Source: Chloroflexota bacterium
Lineage (GTDB): Bacteria; Chloroflexota; Chloroflexia; Thermomicrobiales; UBA6265
Direction of reading: 5' to 3'
Length of the DNA: 11,038 nt
Assembly (NCBI GenBank): GCA_023423795.1
Contig: JAFAEX010000099.1
Span: 1-11,038 of the forward strand
Position numbers and translations under genes: made by a program. Below, piece by piece: positions 1 to 6,199 of the stretch. Each line of letters begins with the position of its first letter. Position 1 is the first letter of the stretch. Below the pieces are notes generated by a model that did not search any database, had not been told where the DNA came from, and saw only the letters and a program-made list of their open reading frames with translations.

Positions 1-210
1 GCGTAGCCGCAATCGGCCGCGCTCGCCCCGCGCCGCCGGGCAGGGGTGAGGGAGGGACCGTGGGTCTCACCGAGGCATCGTGGTTTCCCCGCCATCCCGA
101 GGCTGTCGAGGGATGGCGTTCACTACCGGCCCGTGTTGCCGATGAGATCCCTCGACAGCCTCGGAACGACGGCAAGGCCGGGGCCCAATCAGCAGCCCGC
201 ATCGACCCCG
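1..210. other. non-coding left edge downstream of the first hydrolase gene
   Basis: No credible gene is seen here; the open frames crossing it are arginine/proline-rich and run antisense to the gene that ends at 211. It holds the hairpin repeat at 97-164 and a short GGTGAG/CTCACC dyad at 45-71. No T-rich intrinsic terminator is visible for the minus-strand gene, so the hairpin repeat may end its transcript, which is inference. Confidence 0.5.
97..164. repeat. dispersed hairpin repeat, copy A
   Basis: An 18-bp perfect inverted repeat: positions 97-114 (core GGCTGTCGAGGGAT) are the reverse complement of 147-164, with a 32-base loop. The arm is closely related to the one at 6200-6279, which carries GAGCCCGTCGAGGGAT, so the two belong to one dispersed family. 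The flanks CCATCC on the left and AACGAC on the right resemble the outer bases of the other copy. It contains no coding sequence. It could be a MITE/REP-like element and may also stop the minus-strand transcript ending at 211. Confidence 0.8.
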
Positions 211-1089
211 CTACTGGCAGACCCACTCGTTGCGCCGCCCGACCGACCACATCCACGCCGCCGCGTACGCATTGGCCCGCGGATCGAAGATGTCGTACTC
301 CGCGTAGGGCGTCGAGTCCCACGTGAACGGCTTGAACTGGAACAACCCGTAGGACCCACCGACGCTGTTGACCGCCTCCGGGATCAGGTCCGATTCGCAG
401 CGCGCCACCCGGTGCATGTCCTCGCGGCTCTGCCCGTAGTGGTCGGCGGCCTCGTAAATGATCGCGATGACGTCGGCCCGCCGCAGGTTTTCGGACCCGG
501 ACCCGGCGTCCGCGGTCATCTCGTGCGGCCCGTTGAGATAGCGCCCCAGCACCCAGCCGGTCGCGCCATCGACGCGCACTTCGAGGAAGCCGTCGCGTTC
601 CTCCCCGGTGAGGTCGGCCTCCTCGCCCTTGCCCAGCCCGGCGATCACCAGCGCATCCGCGTCCGGATCGGCGCGCACGTTGAGTTTGGCCGCCGAGACC
701 ACCCGCTGCTGCTGCCGGACCGCCCGCCGATCCTGCCGCGACAGGGTGCGCGTGCGGTCCGGCGTCTCCACCGACCCGGTCGGCGCCCATCCTTGAACGG
801 CGCCCCAGGCGATCGGGTAGTGCCCGTCCTCCGGCTTGCCGGTGATGGAGACCCGCACGCCCTTCGGCAGTTTCAGGACCACCGGCGCGTCGCGCGTCGG
901 CGCGCTGCGGACGCGGACCGCGGTCGTCGTGTCCCCGATGACGGCGAACCGGGTCGCGGCGTCGGTCAACGGGGCCAGCGCGCCGCCCGCGGCGACGGAC
1001 GTGGACAGCAGCGCCAGCGCGAGCGCGACGACCTGCGCCCGTGCCGGCGGCCCGCCGCATCGTCCCGGTCGGCCACCGTGTCGCATCAT
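211..1089 (-). CDS. secreted SH3-domain lysozyme-like transglycosylase
   Basis: Probable peptidoglycan-cleaving exported protein of 292 aa. A hydrophobic signal segment lies near residues 19-40 (VVALALALLSTSVAAGGALA). Two bacterial SH3-like modules follow at about 48-108 and 131-186 (LNVRADPDADA, GWVLGRYL), which typically bind cell wall. The C-terminal domain (about 204-292) has the lysozyme/SLT fold signature: RVARCESDL with the putative catalytic Glu232, then GSYGLFQF and the terminal EWVCQ. The start at 1089 is chosen because the signal peptide follows it and a TACGAT box lies six bases upstream; a longer frame to 1173 would run into the terminator of the neighbouring gene. ATG at 1086 is equally possible. 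It is a paralogue of the gene at 1187-2302: the putative catalytic Glu is exactly 60 residues from the end in both. Family assignment is confident; substrate and biological role (growth, division or resuscitation) are not shown. Confidence 0.85.
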   Translation of the reverse strand: MMRHGGRPGRCGGPPARAQVVALALALLSTSVAAGGALAPLTDAATRFAVIGDTTTAVRVRSAPTRDAPVVLKLPKGVRVSITGKPEDGHYPIAWGAVQGWAPTGSVETPDRTRTLSRQDRRAVRQQQRVVSAAKLNVRADPDADALVIAGLGKGEEADLTGEERDGFLEVRVDGATGWVLGRYLNGPHEMTADAGSGSENLRRADVIAIIYEAADHYGQSREDMHRVARCESDLIPEAVNSVGGSYGLFQFKPFTWDSTPYAEYDIFDPRANAYAAAWMWSVGRRNEWVCQ

Positions 1090-1095
1090 GGCTGG

Positions 1096-1126
1096 ATCGT
1101 AGCGCAGGATCGGGCGGGCGTGCGAA
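1096..1126 (-). promoter_or_regulatory. putative leaderless promoter of the 211-1089 gene
   Basis: On the minus strand, TACGAT (1101-1096) matches the TANNNT -10 pattern and ends six bases before the ATG at 1089, so transcription would begin at or next to the start codon. A weak -35, TTCGCA (1126-1121), lies 19 bases upstream. There is no Shine-Dalgarno sequence before this ATG, which fits a leaderless transcript. The -35 overlaps the T-tract of the upstream gene's terminator. Confidence 0.5.
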
Positions 1127-1170
1127 AACCGGGAGCGAACGGTGGACCGAAGTCCCGTTCGCTCCCGGTT
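1125..1170 (-). terminator. intrinsic terminator of the 1187-2302 gene
   Basis: A perfect inverted repeat, 1128-1142 (ACCGGGAGCGAACGG) with 1155-1169, extended by one more A-T pair, closes a 12-base loop. Read on the minus strand, the hairpin is followed by TTTT (1128-1125). It lies 17 bases past the stop codon of the upstream gene, as expected for a Rho-independent terminator, so the two paralogues are probably separate transcription units. Confidence 0.85.
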
Positions 1171-1186
1171 CACCGGCTGCCGCGGG

Positions 1187-2302
1187 TTACTGGCAGGCCC
1201 ACTCGCCCTTGCGGCCCTGCTCCCACATCCACGCCGCGGCGCCCGCGTTGGCGGCCGGGTCGAAGATGTCGGCGTCGCCGTAAGGGGTGCCGGCGAAGGT
1301 GCTCGGCACGAACTGGAACAGCCCGTAGTAGCTGCCGCTCGGATCGACCGCGTACGGGTTCAGGCCGGATTCGCAGCGCGCCACCCGCAGCATCGCCTCC
1401 GGATTCTGCCCGTGGGCGCGCGCGGCCCGCTTGATGATGCCCGCGATGTCGCGGTTGCCGTAATCGCTGCTGGCTCCGGCGGAGGTCGCCTGCCCGGGCG
1501 GCGGGTTCAGGTCGCCCGCGGTATCCGCCGGCGCGGCGGCGGCCTCGGACGTCACCGGGTCCTCGGAGACGACGACGCCGGAATCGTCGGCGGCGTACGA
1601 CCCGTCCACCGCGTACCCGCCGTCGGCCGGCGCGGCCTCGGTGGCGTAGGTCTCGCCGGTGGCGTAGCCGTCCTGCGGGGCCGCTTCGGCGGCGTATTCG
1701 CCTTCGGGAGCCCACTCGCCTTCGGCGGCGTACTCACCCTCGGCGACGTACTCCCCTTCGGCGGTCCATTCGCCCTCGGCCGCGTACTCGCCCTCGGGCG
1801 TCCATTCGCCCTCGGCCGCGTACCCGCCGTCGGTGGGAGCCTCCTCGGCGACGTAGGTTTCTTCGGTGTAGGTCTCTTCGGCCACGTATTCGGGTTCGGC
1901 CGCGTACTCGCCCGAATAGTCGCCCTCGGCGGCGTACTCCTCTTCGGGAACCCATTCGCCCGCGCCGTCGTCTACCGTCTGGGCAGCAGAGGCCGTCTGG
2001 TCGGGGCCAACCGCCCACGCTTCGACCCAGCCGCTGACACCTTGCGAGGTGACCGGGACGAACCCGTTGACGGCTTCGCCATCGACGCTCATCCAGCCGC
2101 CGGCAGGGGCGGCGCCCAGGACCTCGTATTCCCATCCGGGTCCGGCGAGGATGGAGACGTCGGCGGTCGCGGTTTCGGCGGAGACCGGTGCGGGGTGAAC
2201 GGCGAGCATTCCGAGCCCGCCGCTGGCGACGACCCCCGCCAGCAGGGCGGAGATCAGCGGGGTTGCGGCCAGGCGTCGGCCGCGGGGTAGAAGGGTCGGC
2301 AC
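1187..2302 (-). CDS. secreted lysozyme-like transglycosylase with acidic repeat linker
   Basis: Exported cell-wall hydrolase candidate of 371 aa. The GTG start at 2302 is preferred: GGGAG lies six bases upstream and a signal peptide follows directly (hydrophobic residues about 11-35, likely cleavage near VSA-ETA at 42). The frame stays open to 2521, but that extension is arginine-rich and implausible. A single degenerate SH3-like module spans about 44-99 (GWEYEVLG, GWVEAWAVG). Next is a long acidic low-complexity linker, about 116-250, made of EYAAEGEW-type repeats with almost no basic residues. The C-terminal SLT/lysozyme-like domain (281-371) has RVARCESGLNP with putative catalytic Glu311, GSYYGLFQF and the final EWACQ. 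It is a paralogue of 211-1089. The linker may act as a spacer through the wall or as a cation-binding stretch, but that is speculation. Confidence 0.87.
   Translation of the reverse strand: MPTLLPRGRRLAATPLISALLAGVVASGGLGMLAVHPAPVSAETATADVSILAGPGWEYEVLGAAPAGGWMSVDGEAVNGFVPVTSQGVSGWVEAWAVGPDQTASAAQTVDDGAGEWVPEEEYAAEGDYSGEYAAEPEYVAEETYTEETYVAEEAPTDGGYAAEGEWTPEGEYAAEGEWTAEGEYVAEGEYAAEGEWAPEGEYAAEAAPQDGYATGETYATEAAPADGGYAVDGSYAADDSGVVVSEDPVTSEAAAAPADTAGDLNPPPGQATSAGASSDYGNRDIAGIIKRAARAHGQNPEAMLRVARCESGLNPYAVDPSGSYYGLFQFVPSTFAGTPYGDADIFDPAANAGAAAWMWEQGRKGEWACQ
1685..1957 (-). repeat. in-frame minisatellite encoding the acidic linker
   Basis: Inside the 1187-2302 gene, imperfect copies of a coding unit of about 36 bp recur, with half-units of about 18 bp. 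The protein repeat is roughly EYAAEGEWTPEG with variants EYVAEGEY, EWAPEGEY and EYAAEPEY. Every visible unit keeps the frame. Such tracts commonly change copy number by slippage, so length may vary between strains or be collapsed in an assembly. Confidence 0.75.
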
Positions 2303-2915
2303 GTACCGCTCCCTTTCCGGCGCAGCCCGGGCGCGGCGGCTCCTCACAGCCTGACCGATCCCCGATCCGCGCCGACCGGCGCCGGACGGCCATCGCGATC
2401 GCGACGGCGCGCCCCGGCACGGCGACGGGCATCTTCCCTCTCGGTGCCCGTGGTTCTGGCGGCGCGGACGCGCATGCCTCCCCGCAGGGATGGCCACCGG
2501 AAACCGCGCCCGTTTTCTCACGGTCCGTTCCGGCTTGTCAAGCGCGTACGTACCGCGTCGGCGTCGCGTTCGTGCCGGATGGTTGGCTCATGCACCGGCA
2601 ACGCCTCGCGATTCGCCCATTTTCCCGGACGTCGATGGCCTGCGTGGTGGTTTCCGGCAGACCGTTCCGGGCGCGTCGGTCTGGCTCGATCCCACGACGC
2701 GGAGCCGGGCGGCCGTCGGATTCGTTCCGGCGGGATGGTCGCGCGGTCACGACGGGCCGCCGATCGCGAACACCGGTGACCGGAGGTTCGGGCTGCGCCA
2801 ACGACACCCCACCGGGGATGGCGGCGGTCGCCGTTTCGCGCGATCGTCGCCATCCCCGGGTCTTGTCGTTCCCGTCGCCTCGGCCCTCTCGGACGCAGGC
2901 CATCGACGCGGGTTG
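2303..2915. other. 613-bp region without a credible gene
   Basis: Open frames in both directions are arginine-, proline- and histidine-rich with no recognisable domain, so I call none. It contains the 5' flank of the minus-strand gene starting at 2302, including its GGGAG ribosome binding site. A TTGACA lies on the minus strand at 2541-2536 but has no matching -10 at 16-18 bases. A stable hairpin is at 2812-2859. I looked on the minus strand for ydaO-type (c-di-AMP) and cobalamin riboswitch signatures, since cell-wall hydrolases often carry the former, and saw no convincing match. Confidence 0.5.
2812..2859. repeat. GC-rich hairpin, possibly related to the 8.7-9.0 kb repeat family
   Basis: Positions 2812-2829 (CCGGGGATGGCGGCGGTC) pair with 2842-2859 over 18 positions, 16 Watson-Crick and two G-U if transcribed left to right, around a 12-base loop. 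The left arm resembles the repeat at 8741-8773 (CCGGGGATG then GGCGGTTGCC). No T-tract follows on either side, so it is not an obvious terminator. Confidence 0.6.
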
Positions 2916-2944
2916 TTGACAAAGCCGATCCACTACTCTACGAT
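2916..2944 (+). promoter_or_regulatory. consensus housekeeping promoter of the riboswitch operon
   Basis: TTGACA at 2916-2921 is a perfect -35. A 17-bp spacer leads to TACGAT at 2939-2944, a good -10. Initiation would fall near 2950-2952, about 20 bases before the 5' strand of riboswitch helix P1. This is the strongest promoter match in the window. Confidence 0.85.
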
Positions 2945-2971
2945 CCGCGCCACAACCAAAGAACGCGACGA

Positions 2972-3072
2972 CCTCATCCAGAGGGGCAGAGGGAACGGCC
3001 CGATGAAGCCCCGGCAACCACCCATTCGCGGGTAGGTGCCAATTCCGACAGCATTCGTGCTGGCAGATGAGG
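2972..3072 (+). promoter_or_regulatory. SAM-I (S-box) riboswitch aptamer
   Basis: A cis-acting RNA that binds S-adenosylmethionine. P1 is formed by CCTCATC (2972-2978) and GATGAGG (3066-3072). Between the strands are the conserved S-box blocks in order: AGAGGGGCAGAGGGA, GGCCCGATGAAGCC (kink-turn region), CCGGCAACC, GGTGCCAATTCC (3035-3046), the P4 arm CAGC-attcgt-GCTG, and GCAGATGAG. Order, spacing and total length agree with SAM-I rather than SAM-II or SAM-IV. Known SAM-I switches turn genes off when SAM is abundant; the adjacent terminator and antiterminator here fit that logic. It controls the ABC importer starting at 3144. Confidence 0.95.
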
Positions 3073-3115
3073 GTTGGCGACGCCGCGCCCCATCGGGCCG
3101 CGCGATTGCCCACCC
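3071..3115 (+). promoter_or_regulatory. putative antiterminator helix of the riboswitch
   Basis: GGGTTGGCGA (3071-3080) can pair with TTGCCCACCC (3106-3115): nine of ten positions pair, with one T-C mismatch and one G-U. It would use G3071-G3072, which belong to P1, and C3113-C3115, which belong to the terminator stem. It is therefore mutually exclusive with both, as expected of a transcription-attenuating OFF switch. Predicted by eye, not by energy calculation. Confidence 0.65.
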
Positions 3116-3140
3116 CCGAGCCAGCAAGGCCGGGGGTTTT
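3113..3140 (+). terminator. riboswitch-controlled intrinsic terminator
   Basis: CCCCCG (3113-3118) pairs with CGGGGG (3131-3136), extended inward by GCC (3120-3122) with GGC (3128-3130) across one bulged A, leaving a five-base loop. TTTT follows directly (3137-3140). It sits 40 bases after P1 and four bases before the TTG start codon at 3144, the position of an expression platform. Its GGGGG arm lies about seven bases upstream of the start codon and may also serve as the Shine-Dalgarno sequence. Confidence 0.88.
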
Positions 3141-3143
3141 CCG

Positions 3144-3932
3144 TTGCCAGTCGCCGTCACCATCTCCGGGGTAAGCAAGACGTTCGGGGCCAACGGGAGC
3201 ACCGCCGAGGTGCTCAATGGCGTCGATATCGCCGTCGCCCCGGGCGAGTTCGTGGCGCTGCTCGGGGCCTCCGGCTGCGGCAAGAGCACCCTGCTGCGGC
3301 TGGTGGCCGGGCTGGAAACGCCGACCGGCGGCGACGTGCTGCTGGACGGCCGCCCGGTCTCCGGCGTCGATACCCGTTGCGCCGTCGTGTTCCAGGAGCC
3401 GCGCCTGCTGCCGTGGCGGACCATCGCCGGCAACGTCGCGCTCGGCGCGCGGCGGGGCGGTGGGGTGCTTTCCCCGAGCGAAATCCTCGAGCGGGTCGGG
3501 CTGGCCGGGTACGCCGGCGCATGGCCGCACCAACTCTCCGGCGGCATGGCCCAGCGCGCCGCCCTCGCCCGCGCCCTGGCCGGGTCGCCCGGCGTCCTCC
3601 TCCTCGACGAACCCTTCGCCGCGCTCGACGCCCTGACCCGCCTTCGCATGCAGGACCTCCTGCGCGAGGCCTGCGGCGACCCTGCGCCCACCACCTTGAT
3701 GGTCACCCACGACGTGGACGAGGCGATCCGCCTCGCCGACCGGGTGATCGTGCTCGGCGGCCGTCCCGCTGGGGTTCGCGCCGTCTACCACACGCCGTCC
3801 CGCGAGGACGCCGCCGCCATCGACGCCCTGCGGGCCGAAATCCTCGGCCTCTTCGGGCTCGGCGGCGACCGCCTCCACCACGCCCATCCGCCCCACCCAT
3901 CCCAGCCCGCCCCGGAGGTGGCCGTCGCCTGA
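3144..3932 (+). CDS. ABC transporter ATP-binding protein, sulfonate/taurine (SsuB/TauB) type
   Basis: ATPase that powers the importer encoded with 4135-5148 and 5294-6124; cytoplasmic and membrane-associated, 262 aa. Motifs: Walker A GASGCGKST (41-49), Q-loop FQEPRLLPW with Gln84, signature LSGGMAQR (131-138), Walker B LLLDEP (152-157) with catalytic Glu156, H-loop THD with His189. The PRLLPW stretch after the Q-loop is characteristic of the nitrate/sulfonate/taurine ATPase group. The upstream-most start (GTG 3036) would lie in the conserved riboswitch core and translate the terminator, so TTG at 3144 is taken: it follows the T-tract, precedes VAVTISGVSKTF, and has GGGGG seven bases upstream. 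The start is nevertheless uncertain. The C-terminus (HHAHPPHPSQPAPE) is low-complexity. SAM-riboswitch control supports transport of a sulfur compound; the exact substrate is unknown. Confidence 0.9.
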   Translation: MPVAVTISGVSKTFGANGSTAEVLNGVDIAVAPGEFVALLGASGCGKSTLLRLVAGLETPTGGDVLLDGRPVSGVDTRCAVVFQEPRLLPWRTIAGNVALGARRGGGVLSPSEILERVGLAGYAGAWPHQLSGGMAQRAALARALAGSPGVLLLDEPFAALDALTRLRMQDLLREACGDPAPTTLMVTHDVDEAIRLADRVIVLGGRPAGVRAVYHTPSREDAAAIDALRAEILGLFGLGGDRLHHAHPPHPSQPAPEVAVA

Positions 3933-3942
3933 CCCTCGAAGG

Positions 3943-4098
3943 GCCGAGTGCCTGGTGCCGAGTGCTGGATGCCGGCGGACGCCGGACGGAGCGCACGCGA
4001 TCACCGGCGCATCTTGCAGAACGTCGATGCGTGGCGAGGGCTCGAGACCTCGTCGCGATGACGGATGCGGGGACGACTCGGCACTCGGCACTCGGCAC
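3943..4098. repeat. ACTCGGC inverted-repeat element, copy 1
   Basis: Fills most of the 202-bp gap between the ATPase and binding-protein genes. The right arm (4076-4098) is three tandem ACTCGGC units ending in AC. The left arm (3943-3968) carries the reverse complement in degenerate form, GCCGAGTGCC and GTGCCGAGTGC. A similar arrangement recurs at 5152-5277. It has no coding capacity and would form a long mRNA hairpin, or could be a MITE-like insertion. Confidence 0.7.
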
Positions 4099-4134
4099 GT
4101 TGAACGCGTTGAACTCGATCAAGGGGAGAACCCG

Positions 4135-5148
4135 ATGTCGCTGACCCGTCGTCGTTTGATCGTTGCCGCCGGCGCCGCGCCGCTGGCGTGGGCCCTCGTC
4201 GGCCGGGGCGTCCCGGCCGCCGCGCAGGACGCCTCGAAGCCGGAGAAGGTCCGGCTCGACTACGCCTACTACAACCCGAGCAGCCTCGTGATGCGCCGCT
4301 TCGGCTGGCTGGAGGAGGCGCTGGACGCCGACGGCATCGGCGTCGAGTGGGTGCATTCGGCCGGTTCCAACAAGGCCAACGAATTCCTCCGCTCGGACGC
4401 GATCGATTTCGGCTCCACCGCCGGCGCGGCGGCGTTCCTTGCCCGCGCCAACGGTTCGCCGATCGAGGTCGTCTACCTCTACTCCAAGCCGGAGTGGTCG
4501 GCGTTGGTGGTCGGCAAGGATTCGCCGATCGCCGACGTGGCGGAACTGAAGGGCAAGAAGGTCGCCGCCACCAAGGGCACCGATCCCTACTTCTTCCTGC
4601 TGCGCTCGCTCGACGCCGCCGGGTTGACCGGCTCCGACGTCGAGGTCGTCAACCTCCAGCACGCCGACGGCCGCACCGCGCTGGAGCGCGGCGACGTCGA
4701 TGCCTGGTCCGGGCTGGACCCGATGATGGCCGACTCCGAGATCAAGGCCGGCTCGAAGTTGATCTACCGCAACATCGACTTCAACACCTGGGGCACGCTC
4801 AACGCGCGCGAAGCGTTCCTCGCCGAATACCCGGCCCTCACCGAAACGGTGCTGGCGACCTACGAACGGGCGCGGGCGTGGATCCAGGAGAACCCGGAGG
4901 AGACGGCCGCGATCCTCGCCGAGGAATCGCAGATCGAGCCCGAGGTCGCCGCCAGGGTCCTCACCGAGCGGACCGTCCTCGACATCTCCCCGGTGCCCGG
5001 GGCGGACCAGACCGCCGCGTTGGAAGCCGTCATCCCGATCTTCGAGGCCGAGGCGCAGGTCAAGCCGGGCACCGACCTGCCGGCGGTCCTCGCCTCGCTC
5101 TTCGCACCCCAGTACATCGAAGCGGTCCTCGCGGAGGAGACCGCCTAG
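4135..5148 (+). CDS. ABC transporter substrate-binding protein, sulfonate/NMT1-like (SsuA type)
   Basis: Extracytoplasmic receptor that captures the substrate for the importer; 337 aa. The ATG at 4135 has a strong Shine-Dalgarno sequence (AAGGGGAG, six bases upstream). The N-terminus MSLTRRRLIVAAGAAP is a twin-arginine-like signal, with likely cleavage near residue 30 (PAAAQ), and no lipobox cysteine. The mature part shows the periplasmic-binding fold typical of SsuA/NMT1 proteins: VRLDYAYYNPSSLVMRRFGWLEEAL, an early helix region, GSNKANEFLRSDAIDFGSTAG, LKGKKVAATKGTDPYFFLLRSL, and GDVDAWSGLDPMMAD. A C-terminal helical region with repeated Glu/Ala segments follows. Family-level assignment is good; aliphatic sulfonate, taurine or a methionine precursor are all possible ligands, and the riboswitch argues for something feeding sulfur or methionine metabolism. 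Confidence 0.88.
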   Translation: MSLTRRRLIVAAGAAPLAWALVGRGVPAAAQDASKPEKVRLDYAYYNPSSLVMRRFGWLEEALDADGIGVEWVHSAGSNKANEFLRSDAIDFGSTAGAAAFLARANGSPIEVVYLYSKPEWSALVVGKDSPIADVAELKGKKVAATKGTDPYFFLLRSLDAAGLTGSDVEVVNLQHADGRTALERGDVDAWSGLDPMMADSEIKAGSKLIYRNIDFNTWGTLNAREAFLAEYPALTETVLATYERARAWIQENPEETAAILAEESQIEPEVAARVLTERTVLDISPVPGADQTAALEAVIPIFEAEAQVKPGTDLPAVLASLFAPQYIEAVLAEETA

Positions 5149-5151
5149 GAC

Positions 5152-5277
5152 GGAGTGCCGAGAGCCGAGTGAACCGGCGCGGCACTCGGCCGGTGGGGAG
5201 CAACCGCGATGCCGGGTGCGCGTGGCGCACAGCCCACCCGGCCCGCGGCGCTCCGCACTCGGCACTCGGCACTCGGC
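5152..5277. repeat. ACTCGGC inverted-repeat element, copy 2
   Basis: Begins three bases after the stop codon of the binding-protein gene. The left arm GGAGTGCCGAGAGCCGAGTG (5152-5171) is opposed by the right arm 5255-5277, a GCACTCGGC block with two further ACTCGGC units. The interior has its own GC dyad, CCGGGTG (5213-5219) with CCACCCGG (5235-5242). The arms match copy 1 in sequence and orientation while the interiors differ, so the ends rather than the middle define the family. Confidence 0.7.
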
Positions 5278-5293
5278 GCGAACGGAGTGATGC

Positions 5294-6124
5294 ATGGCGA
5301 CGCGGGAGACGGCGGTGGAACGGGCAGCGTTCGGGAGCGATGGCGGCGTGCGGCTGCCCTCGCTCCCGTCGCCGCGTCGCCTCGCGGGGCTGGTCGTGCC
5401 GCTGCTGCTGCTGGCGGGTTGGCAACTGGCCGTCAACGCCGGCATCTACAGCACGGCCCAACTGCCGGCCCCTCTGGACGTGGTGGCCGCGCTGCGCGAG
5501 TTGCTGGGCCGCGAGATCCTCTGGGCCAATATCGGCGCCAGCGTGCAGCGGGTGGCGATCGGGTTCGGGTTCGGCGCGCTGGCGGGCGTCATCGTCGGGC
5601 TGCTGATCGGCGGCTCGCAGGTCGCGGAAACGCTGCTCGCGCCGACGGTGCAGGCGATCCGCGCCGTTCCCTCGCTGGCGTGGGTGCCGCTGCTGATCCT
5701 CTGGATGGGCATCGGCGAAGGCCCGAAACTGGTGCTGATCGCCATCGGCGCGTTCTTCCCCGTCTGCGCCGCGCTGATCTCCGGCATCCGCTCCATCGAC
5801 CGCAAACTGGTGGAGGCCGGGCGCGCCTACGGGCTGGCCGGGCCGTCGCTCGCGGCCGGCGTCATGCTGCCGGCCGCCCTGCCGAGCCTGTTCACCGGGT
5901 TGCGGCTGGGCCTGGCGCAGGCGTGGCTGTTCCTCGTCGCCGCCGAACTGATCGGCGCGTCGCGCGGGCTCGGCTTCCTGCTGGTGGACGCCCAGAACTC
6001 CGGGCGCGCCGACATCATCGTCCTCTCGATCGTCCTGCTCGCCCTGCTCGGCACCGGCACCGACTGGCTGCTGAAACTGGCCGAGAGCCGGCTGCTGCGC
6101 TGGGCCGACACCTACCGGGGGTAG
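5294..6124 (+). CDS. ABC transporter permease, sulfonate/taurine (SsuC) type
   Basis: Inner-membrane channel subunit of the importer; 276 aa, normal for the family. The ATG at 5294 follows GGAG by six bases. After a polar N-terminus of about 28 residues come hydrophobic segments near 30-48, 86-107, 120-139, 142-160 and 205-220, and another near 240-256, consistent with six membrane spans. The EAA loop that contacts the ATPase is clear: EAGRAYGLAGPSLAAGVMLP starting at Glu174. The stretch APTVQAIRAVPSLAWVPLLI, followed by LWMGIGEGPK, is the hallmark of nitrate/sulfonate-type permeases. It is the last gene of the riboswitch operon; the 145-bp gap before it holds a repeat element but no promoter I can recognise. 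Confidence 0.9.
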   Translation: MATRETAVERAAFGSDGGVRLPSLPSPRRLAGLVVPLLLLAGWQLAVNAGIYSTAQLPAPLDVVAALRELLGREILWANIGASVQRVAIGFGFGALAGVIVGLLIGGSQVAETLLAPTVQAIRAVPSLAWVPLLILWMGIGEGPKLVLIAIGAFFPVCAALISGIRSIDRKLVEAGRAYGLAGPSLAAGVMLPAALPSLFTGLRLGLAQAWLFLVAAELIGASRGLGFLLVDAQNSGRADIIVLSIVLLALLGTGTDWLLKLAESRLLRWADTYRG

Positions 6125-6199
6125 GGGAGACCGCCGAGCGCTCCGGCGTGCGTCGATCCACCACCGTCGCCAACCATCTCCATCGCCATCCCCTCAATC

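Noticed and set aside
46..1434. Long plus-strand open frame of 462 codons antisense to the lysozyme-like genes
   Set aside because: Arginine/proline-rich shadow of the minus-strand genes in high-GC DNA; no domain, and the minus strand carries clear signal peptides and catalytic motifs.
2536..2541. Minus-strand TTGACA as a promoter for the gene starting at 2302
   Set aside because: No -10-like hexamer at 16-18 bases; a lone -35 match is not enough.
2303..2700. Possible ydaO (c-di-AMP), cobalamin or c-di-GMP riboswitch upstream of the 1187-2302 gene on the minus strand
   Set aside because: Only short scattered resemblances (for example GGTCAGGCTGTGAGGAG); conserved blocks are not present in the required order.
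2518..2922. Minus-strand open frame of 134 codons in the 2303-2915 gap
   Set aside because: Very arginine- and histidine-rich, no recognisable domain, and it overlaps the hairpin at 2812-2859 and the riboswitch promoter.
3036..3143. Upstream extension of the ATPase gene from GTG at 3036
   Set aside because: It would begin inside the conserved GGTGCCAATTCC block of the riboswitch and run through the terminator; the encoded residues are not ABC-like.
3703..5445. Minus-strand open frame of 580 codons opposite the ABC genes
   Set aside because: Low-complexity antisense shadow; the plus strand has coherent ABC transporter domains and ribosome binding sites.
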